This document shows positions 57,679-64,000 of a stretch of 64,000 bases of DNA, in pieces. Every line of letters starts with the position of its first letter. The first letter of the stretch is position 1. The notes under the pieces are model-generated. The model was not told the origin of the DNA, made no database searches, and was given only the letters and a program-made list of their open reading frames with translations. The position numbers were made by a program, and so were the translations under genes. The stretch lies in NCBI RefSeq assembly GCF_002868735.1, contig NZ_CP025612.1, positions 310,001 through 374,000 of the forward strand. The letters run 5' to 3'. Source of the stretch: Niveispirillum cyanobacteriorum. Lineage in GTDB: Bacteria; Pseudomonadota; Alphaproteobacteria; Azospirillales; Azospirillaceae.

Positions 57679-59604
57679 ATGCCCTCTCAGGATCAACAGA
57701 CCCTGGACCTTCTGGCCATTGGCCGGTCCAGCGTCGACCTTTACGGCCAGCAGGTCGGTGGGCGATTGGAGGATATGGCCTCCTTCGCCAAATATGTCGG
57801 CGGCAGCCCGACGAACACGGCTGTGGGTGGCGCGCGCCTGGGGCTGCGGACGGGTCTGCTGACCCGCGTCGGTGCGGACCATATGGGGCGTTTCATTGCC
57901 GAACAACTGACACGGGAAGGGGTGGATACCAACGGGGTGATCACCGATCCGGCCCGTCTGACCGCCCTTGTCATCCTAGGCATCCGCGACCGTGAGAATT
58001 TCCCGCTGATTTTCTATCGTGAGAACTGCGCCGACATGGCGCTGGTGCCCGAGGATGTGGACCTGGAACTGGTGGCCCGTGCGCGGTCGGTGCTGATCAA
58101 CGGCACCCATCTGTCGCAGCCGGGCGTGCGGGCCGCCAGCCTGAAGGCCGCCCATGCAGTGCGGGAAGCCGGCGGGCGCGTCGTGTTCGACATCGATTAC
58201 CGCCCCGTGCTCTGGGGCCTGACGGGCCGCGACGCCGGCGAAAACCGTTTCGTCGCTGCCCAGGCCGTGACCGACAGTTTGCAGGAGGTGCTGCCGCTCT
58301 GCGATCTGATCATCGGGACGGAGGAGGAGGTGCATATCCTGGGCGGCAGCACCGACACCATCGCCTGCCTGCGCGCCATCCGGGAAAAGACCGACGCCCT
58401 GCTGGTGGCCAAACGTGGCCCCATGGGCTGTGTGGCCTTTCCCGGCGCCATCCCCGACAGCCTGGGTGATGGGGTCGGTGCGCGCGGCTTCCCGGTGGAG
58501 GTCTATAATGTGCTGGGGGCGGGCGATGCCTTCATGGCGGGGTTCCTGCGCGGCTGGCTGCGCGATCTGCCATTGGAACAATGCTGTGAGCTGGGCAATG
58601 CCTGCGGCGCCATCGTGGTGTCGCGCCATGGCTGCGCGCCGGCCATGCCGACTTGGACGGAGCTGCAGCATTTCCTGGCCGATGAAGACCGCCCGTTCCG
58701 CCTGCGCGAGGATAAGGACCTTGAGCATGTGCATTGGGCGACGACGCGCCAGGGCACCTATCCGGAACTGACCGTCCTGGCCGTGGATCACCGCAGCCAG
58801 TTTGAAGATCTGGCGGCCGAGCTGGGCGTGGATATCGGTCTTGTCCCCGCCTTCAAGAATTTGGCTCTGTCGGCGCTGGACCGCGTGGCGGGGGGTGATC
58901 CGCGCTTTGGTGTGCTGCTTGATGGGCGGTTCGGGTTCGATGCGCTGGCCCGGGCGGGTGACTTCCCCTACTGGATCGGCCGGCCGATTGAGGAACCAAA
59001 GTCACGGCCACTCGCGTTCGAGAGCAGTGCCGATGTGGCCACGGAACTGGCCGAATGGCCGCTGAACCATGTCGTGAAATGCCTGGTCTTCTATCACCCC
59101 GATGATCCGGCCGATCTGCGCGAGCGTCAGGAAAGGCAGGTGCTGCGCCTGTTCGATGCCTGCCGCAAGACCCGGCATGAATTGCTGCTGGAAGTGATCG
59201 TGCCCTCCGGCATGTCCGTGGACAGTGACACGGTCGCCCGCGCGGTGCAGCGTTTCTACGATCTGGGTGTGCGGCCCGACTGGTGGAAGCTGGAACCGGT
59301 GGAAGACGCCGCCGCCTGGGGCCGGATTTCCCAGGTGGTGGGGCAGAACGACCCGCTGTGCCGGGGCATCGTGCTGCTGGGTCTGTCGGCGCCGGAGGAG
59401 GAACTGGTCGCGTCCTTCCAGGTGGCGGCCTCCTTCCCGCAGGTGAAGGGTTTTGCCGTGGGCCGCACCATCTTCCACGATGTGGCGCGCCAATGGCTGA
59501 CCCGCAGCATTGATGATGAACAGGCGGTAACGGCACTGGCCGGCAAGCTGACGCGGCTGGTCACGGCCTGGCGGAATGCGCGTGAACAGGGGATGCCCAC
59601 ATGA
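57679..59604 (+). CDS. iolC: 5-dehydro-2-deoxygluconokinase fused to DUF2090 (IolC)
   Basis: A 641-residue two-domain protein. The PfkB kinase domain (about 1-330) has GRSSVDLYGQQVGG near the start and the anion-hole/base motif VLGAGDAFMAGFLRG (about 276-290). The DUF2090 domain follows from about 345 (LTVLAVDHRSQFEDLAAELG). The kinase phosphorylates 5-dehydro-2-deoxygluconate; the DUF2090 part is thought to be the aldolase that yields dihydroxyacetone phosphate and malonic semialdehyde, replacing iolJ, which is not seen in the window. The stop overlaps iolD by four bases. It is the first gene of the plus-strand iol operon. Confidence 0.92.
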   Translation: MPSQDQQTLDLLAIGRSSVDLYGQQVGGRLEDMASFAKYVGGSPTNTAVGGARLGLRTGLLTRVGADHMGRFIAEQLTREGVDTNGVITDPARLTALVILGIRDRENFPLIFYRENCADMALVPEDVDLELVARARSVLINGTHLSQPGVRAASLKAAHAVREAGGRVVFDIDYRPVLWGLTGRDAGENRFVAAQAVTDSLQEVLPLCDLIIGTEEEVHILGGSTDTIACLRAIREKTDALLVAKRGPMGCVAFPGAIPDSLGDGVGARGFPVEVYNVLGAGDAFMAGFLRGWLRDLPLEQCCELGNACGAIVVSRHGCAPAMPTWTELQHFLADEDRPFRLREDKDLEHVHWATTRQGTYPELTVLAVDHRSQFEDLAAELGVDIGLVPAFKNLALSALDRVAGGDPRFGVLLDGRFGFDALARAGDFPYWIGRPIEEPKSRPLAFESSADVATELAEWPLNHVVKCLVFYHPDDPADLRERQERQVLRLFDACRKTRHELLLEVIVPSGMSVDSDTVARAVQRFYDLGVRPDWWKLEPVEDAAAWGRISQVVGQNDPLCRGIVLLGLSAPEEELVASFQVAASFPQVKGFAVGRTIFHDVARQWLTRSIDDEQAVTALAGKLTRLVTAWRNAREQGMPT

Positions 59605-61442
59605 ACACGATCCGACTGACAGCCGCGCAGGCCATGGTGCACTGGCTGGCGGCGCAGAGGGTGGAAGGGGAAGGGGGACCCGTCCCCTTCTTTGCCGGGG
59701 TCTGGGCCATTTTCGGCCATGGCAATGTCGCCGGCCTGGGGGAGGCGCTACACGGCATCGGCGATGCGCTGCCCACCTATCGTGCGCATAATGAACAGGG
59801 CATGGCCCATGCCGCCATCGCCTTTGCCAAGGCCAGCAACCGCCGCCGGGCCATGGTCTGCACCAGTTCCATCGGCCCCGGCGCCACCAACATGGTGACG
59901 GCGGCGGCGCTGGCCCATGTCAACCGCTTGCCGGTGCTGTTCCTGCCCGGTGATATCTTCGCCAGCCGCCGGCCCGACCCGGTCTTGCAGCAGGTGGAGG
60001 ATTTTGGCGACGGCACCGTGTCGGCCAATGATTGTTTCCGGCCCGTCAGCCGCTATTTCGACCGGATCATGCGGGCCGAACAGTTGCTGGATGCGCTGCC
60101 CCGCGTCATGGCGGTGCTGACCGACCCTGCCGATTGCGGGCCGGTGACGCTGGCCTTCTGTCAGGATACGCAGGCCGAAGCCTATGACTGGCCGGAAAGC
60201 TTCTTTGAACCGCGCCTGTGGCATTTTCGGCGGGTCGAACCCGATCCGCGTGAACTGTCACTGCTGCGCGACCGGCTGGCCAAGGCTGAACGGCCCCTGA
60301 TCATCGCCGGCGGCGGGGTGCATTATTCCGGGGCGGCGGCAACCCTGGCCGATTTCGCTCGTGCGACCGGCGTTCCGGTGGCGGAGACGCAGGCCGGCAA
60401 GGGCGCCTTGCCCTGGGACCATCCGGCCAACCTGGGCGCTATCGGTGTGACGGGCAGTGAGGCCGCGAACAAGGCGGCGGATGAGGCTGACCTGATCATC
60501 GGCATCGGCACACGTCTGGCCGATTTCACCACCGGTTCGCGCCGCCTGATCCATAATCAGGGTCGCGATCTGGTGCAGGTGAACGTCGTCGCCTTTGACG
60601 CCTTCAAGCAGGGCGCCCTGCCGGTGGTGGGGGATGCGGGCCGGGTGCTGGAGCTGCTGTCGGCCAGCCTGTCGGGCTGGATGGCGCCGGCCGGCTGGGT
60701 TGCCACCCTGGCCGACGCGCGGGTGGCGTGGGATGCGCAGGTTGAGGCGGTGACGGCCCCGCCCGCTGGCCCTGGCCTGCCCACCGATGCACAGGTGATC
60801 GGTGCGGTCCAACGCGCCGCCGCTGACGATGCTATCGTCGTTTGTGCCGCCGGTGGCCTGCCGGGCGACCTGCACAAGCTGTGGCGGGTGAAGCGGCCCG
60901 GCGGATACCATATGGAATATGGCTATTCCTGCATGGGGTACGAAATCGCCGGTGGTGTTGGCGTGGCCATGGCCCAGCCGCAGCGGCCGGTGCATGTCAT
61001 GGTGGGCGACGGTTCCTATCTGATGATGAATTCCGAACTGGCCGTGTCGGTCATGTTGGGGACGAAGCTGATCGTCACCCTGCTGGATAATCGTGGTTTC
61101 GGCTGTATCAACCGGTTGCAGGCGGCCACGGGTGGTGCGCCCTTCAACAACCTGCTGGCCGATGCCCGCCACCGGGACATGCCCCGCATCGATTTCGCCG
61201 CCCATGCCGCCAGCCTGGGCGCCATCGCGGAAAAGGTGGCGGATATCGCGGAACTGGAGGCGGCGCTGGCCCGCGCCCGCACCGCCGACCGCAGCACGGT
61301 GATCGTGATCGACACCGACCCGCGCCCGTCCGATGCCGGTGGCGGGGCCTGGTGGGACGTGGCGGTGCCGGAGACATCCACGCGTGAGCAGGTGCGCCAG
61401 GCGCGCGCCGCCTATCAAACCAAGATCAATGAAGGCTTGTGA
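59601..61442 (+). CDS. iolD: 3D-(3,5/4)-trihydroxycyclohexane-1,2-dione hydrolase
   Basis: A 613-residue thiamine diphosphate enzyme. The N-terminal Pyr domain carries RAHNEQGMAHAAIAFAKA (with the catalytic Glu) and the C-terminal PP domain GDGSYLMMNSELAVSVMLGTKLIVTLLDNRGFG, the GDG...NN-type ThDP motif. It opens the cyclohexanedione ring to 5-deoxy-glucuronate. Length and motifs are those of IolD. The ATG overlaps the iolC stop (ATGA), a sign of coupled translation. Confidence 0.95.
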   Translation: MNTIRLTAAQAMVHWLAAQRVEGEGGPVPFFAGVWAIFGHGNVAGLGEALHGIGDALPTYRAHNEQGMAHAAIAFAKASNRRRAMVCTSSIGPGATNMVTAAALAHVNRLPVLFLPGDIFASRRPDPVLQQVEDFGDGTVSANDCFRPVSRYFDRIMRAEQLLDALPRVMAVLTDPADCGPVTLAFCQDTQAEAYDWPESFFEPRLWHFRRVEPDPRELSLLRDRLAKAERPLIIAGGGVHYSGAAATLADFARATGVPVAETQAGKGALPWDHPANLGAIGVTGSEAANKAADEADLIIGIGTRLADFTTGSRRLIHNQGRDLVQVNVVAFDAFKQGALPVVGDAGRVLELLSASLSGWMAPAGWVATLADARVAWDAQVEAVTAPPAGPGLPTDAQVIGAVQRAAADDAIVVCAAGGLPGDLHKLWRVKRPGGYHMEYGYSCMGYEIAGGVGVAMAQPQRPVHVMVGDGSYLMMNSELAVSVMLGTKLIVTLLDNRGFGCINRLQAATGGAPFNNLLADARHRDMPRIDFAAHAASLGAIAEKVADIAELEAALARARTADRSTVIVIDTDPRPSDAGGGAWWDVAVPETSTREQVRQARAAYQTKINEGL

Positions 61443-61444
61443 TC

Positions 61445-62353
61445 ATGAGCATCCGTTTCGGCGTCAGCCCCATTGCCTGGATCAATGACGACATGCCCGA
61501 ACTGGGCGGTGACACGCCGCTGTCCACGGTCCTGTCGGATACGCGGGATATCGGTTTCACCGGGATCGAGCTGGGCGGGCGTTTCCCGCGCGATCCCGCC
61601 GTGCTGCGCGACCTGCTGGGCAGTTACGATCTGGATCTGGTCGGCGGCTGGTACAGCGGCAATCTGCTGGTCCAGGATGCGCAGGCGGAGATCGCAGCGC
61701 TTCAGCCGCATCTGGCGCTGCTGAAGGCGCTGGGCACCGATGTCTTCGTCTTTGCCGAAACCAGCAATGCCATCCATTGCCGCAAGGAAATCCCCTTAAA
61801 CGACACCCCGTCCCTGAATGAGGCGGAATGGGTGCAGTTCGGCGCGCGGTTGACGGAAGTGTCGGATTACCTGAAGGGCCAGGGCATGCGCATGGCCTAT
61901 CACCACCATCTGGGCACGGTCGTTGAACGGCCAGCCGATCTGGACGCCTTCCTGCGCCATACGGGACCCAGCGTCGGCCTGACGGTCGATACGGGCCATG
62001 CCGTGCTGGGCGGGGTCGATCCGCTGGCCCTGCTGCGCGACCACCCGGAACGTGTGGCCCATGTCCATTGCAAGGATTACCGCCGGGATGTCTTTGCCCG
62101 CGTGCGCGAAACGGGGATGAGCTTCCTTGACGGGGTGCTGGCCGGCATGTTCACCGTGCCGGGCGATGGCGGCATCGATTTCGGCGCCGTCATGCGCACG
62201 CTCGCCGATATCGGCTATAGCGGCTGGGTCATTGTGGAGGCGGAGCAGGACCCCGCCATCGCCCCGCCCGCCGATTATGGCCGCATCGGCATCCGCACCC
62301 TGACCGATGCCGCGACGGCGGCGGGCCTGACCATTGTGGGGAGGGGGGCATGA
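61445..62353 (+). CDS. iolE: Myo-inosose-2 dehydratase
   Basis: A 302-residue xylose-isomerase-like TIM barrel. Typical IolE segments are the start IRFGVSPIAWINDDMPELGGDTPL, the metal ligands in GFTGIELGGRFP and MAYHHHLGTVVE, LTVDTGHAVLGG and VHCKDYR. It dehydrates 2-keto-myo-inositol to the cyclohexanedione that IolD cuts. It lies two bases after iolD with a GAAGG site; an in-frame GTG at 61439 would overlap the iolD stop and is a possible alternative start. Its stop overlaps the iolB start. Confidence 0.95.
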   Translation: MSIRFGVSPIAWINDDMPELGGDTPLSTVLSDTRDIGFTGIELGGRFPRDPAVLRDLLGSYDLDLVGGWYSGNLLVQDAQAEIAALQPHLALLKALGTDVFVFAETSNAIHCRKEIPLNDTPSLNEAEWVQFGARLTEVSDYLKGQGMRMAYHHHLGTVVERPADLDAFLRHTGPSVGLTVDTGHAVLGGVDPLALLRDHPERVAHVHCKDYRRDVFARVRETGMSFLDGVLAGMFTVPGDGGIDFGAVMRTLADIGYSGWVIVEAEQDPAIAPPADYGRIGIRTLTDAATAAGLTIVGRGA

Positions 62354-63156
62354 GCCGGCTGCGTGTCCGCCCGACGGCCCCCGATGCCGATGGCCGCACC
62401 CTGTCGGTGACTCCGGAAAGTGCGGGCTGGGGCCATGTGGGTTTCGCCCTGCACCGGTTGAAACCGGGGCAGAGTGTGTCGGGGCTGGAACCGGACCGGG
62501 AGCTTTGCCTGGTGCTGGTGGCTGGCACGGCGCGCATTGTGGCGGGAGAGGCCGATCTGGGCCTGACCGGCGGGCGCCAAAGCCCGTTCGAGGATGCGGC
62601 CCCCGGTGCCGCCTATATTCCCGCCGGGGTTTCTTACACCGTGACGGCGGACGGTCCCGTCGAACTGGCCATCTGTTCCGCACCTGGCCGCCCCGGTGGG
62701 GAGGCCCGCCTGATCGCGTCCGCCCGCATGGGGCGGGAGGTGCGCGGGCAGGGCACCAATACTCGCCATGTGCGCAATATCCTGCCGGAAGGGGAGCCCG
62801 CCGACAGCTTGCTGGTGGTGGAGGTCGTCACGCCCGGCGGCCACTGGTCCAGCTACCCGCCGCACAAGCATGACACGTCGCGGGAGCAGGAAACCCTGCT
62901 GGAGGAAACTTATTACCACCGTCTCAACCCGCCGCAGGGCTTCGCGTTCCAGCGTGTCTATACCGACGATCGGTCGCTGGATGAGACGGTGTGCGTGGAG
63001 GATGGCGATGTGGTGATGGTACCGCGCGGGTACCATCCGGTCGGCGCCCCCCATGGCTATGATCTTTATTACTTGAATGTGATGGCGGGGCCGGAGCGCA
63101 AGTGGCGTTTCCATAATGACCCAGCCCATGAATGGATCATCACGGGACCGCGCTGA
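62350..63156 (+). CDS. iolB: 5-deoxy-glucuronate isomerase
   Basis: A 268-residue double-cupin enzyme. The second cupin shows the metal-binding WSSYPPHKHDTSREQETLLEETYYHRL, and a late GDVVMVPRGYHPVGAPHGYDLYYLNVMAG, both standard in IolB. It isomerises 5-deoxy-glucuronate to 5-dehydro-2-deoxygluconate, the IolC substrate. The start overlaps the iolE stop by four bases (ATGA), and the gene is followed by mmsA after 34 bases. Length is that of the family. Confidence 0.95.
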   Translation: MSRLRVRPTAPDADGRTLSVTPESAGWGHVGFALHRLKPGQSVSGLEPDRELCLVLVAGTARIVAGEADLGLTGGRQSPFEDAAPGAAYIPAGVSYTVTADGPVELAICSAPGRPGGEARLIASARMGREVRGQGTNTRHVRNILPEGEPADSLLVVEVVTPGGHWSSYPPHKHDTSREQETLLEETYYHRLNPPQGFAFQRVYTDDRSLDETVCVEDGDVVMVPRGYHPVGAPHGYDLYYLNVMAGPERKWRFHNDPAHEWIITGPR

Positions 63157-63190
63157 ACCGCCGTTTCCCGTCAAATCAGGAACATGAACG

Positions 63191-64000
<810 letters not shown>

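Overview
The window is a dense, GC-rich bacterial chromosome segment of about 52 protein genes. No RNA genes, insertion sequences or CRISPR arrays were seen. The two large TonB-dependent receptors, twin-arginine signals, an RpiR-controlled iol cluster with a GGAA-N6-TTCC operator and a mix of IclR regulators and flavoenzymes point to an alphaproteobacterium, probably of the Azospirillaceae or sphingomonad type. That placement is an inference from gene content, not a database match.

The segment has two parts. Positions 1 to about 44.8 kb hold a catabolic supercluster whose substrate I cannot name. It contains an acyl-CoA dehydrogenase/MaoC/CitE-like trio, two PuuE-like polysaccharide deacetylase-family hydrolases, two MhpR-like IclR regulators, two group A flavin monooxygenases, two paralogous FAD_binding_4 oxidases, an aldehyde dehydrogenase, a Zn alcohol dehydrogenase, several esterases, a TonB receptor, a Tat-exported flavin amine oxidase next to a membrane b561/cytochrome c fusion, a HyuA/HyuB pair, two MFS transporters, a LeuC/LeuD pair followed by an isocitrate-lyase-family lyase, a soluble cytochrome c, and an Asp/Glu-racemase-fold protein lacking the usual cysteines. 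Many of its promoters carry a shared palindrome (TCCRC-N3-GYGGA), so much of it may be one regulon. The enzyme types suggest degradation of an aromatic or N-heterocyclic compound through branched dicarboxylic acids.

Positions 44.9 to 64 kb look like a complete route for inositol phosphates. One operon has an organophosphate:phosphate antiporter-like MFS protein, an inositol monophosphatase-family enzyme and a Tat-exported PhoD-type phosphatase. A second unit has a TonB-dependent receptor and a periplasmic histidine acid phosphatase of the AppA phytase type. The rest is the inositol pathway: two iolG-type dehydrogenases, an RpiR regulator, iolC fused to DUF2090, iolD, iolE, iolB and the start of mmsA, plus a tpiA copy that would handle the dihydroxyacetone phosphate formed. 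Perfect or near GGAA-N6-TTCC sites lie in front of each transcription unit, one of them between the -35 and -10 of a near-consensus promoter. The likely logic is: outer-membrane uptake, periplasmic dephosphorylation, import of a monophosphate, final dephosphorylation, then oxidation to acetyl-CoA and triose phosphate.

Starts given below were chosen on ribosome binding site spacing and family alignment. Long open frames opposite the real genes were treated as GC-rich shadows.
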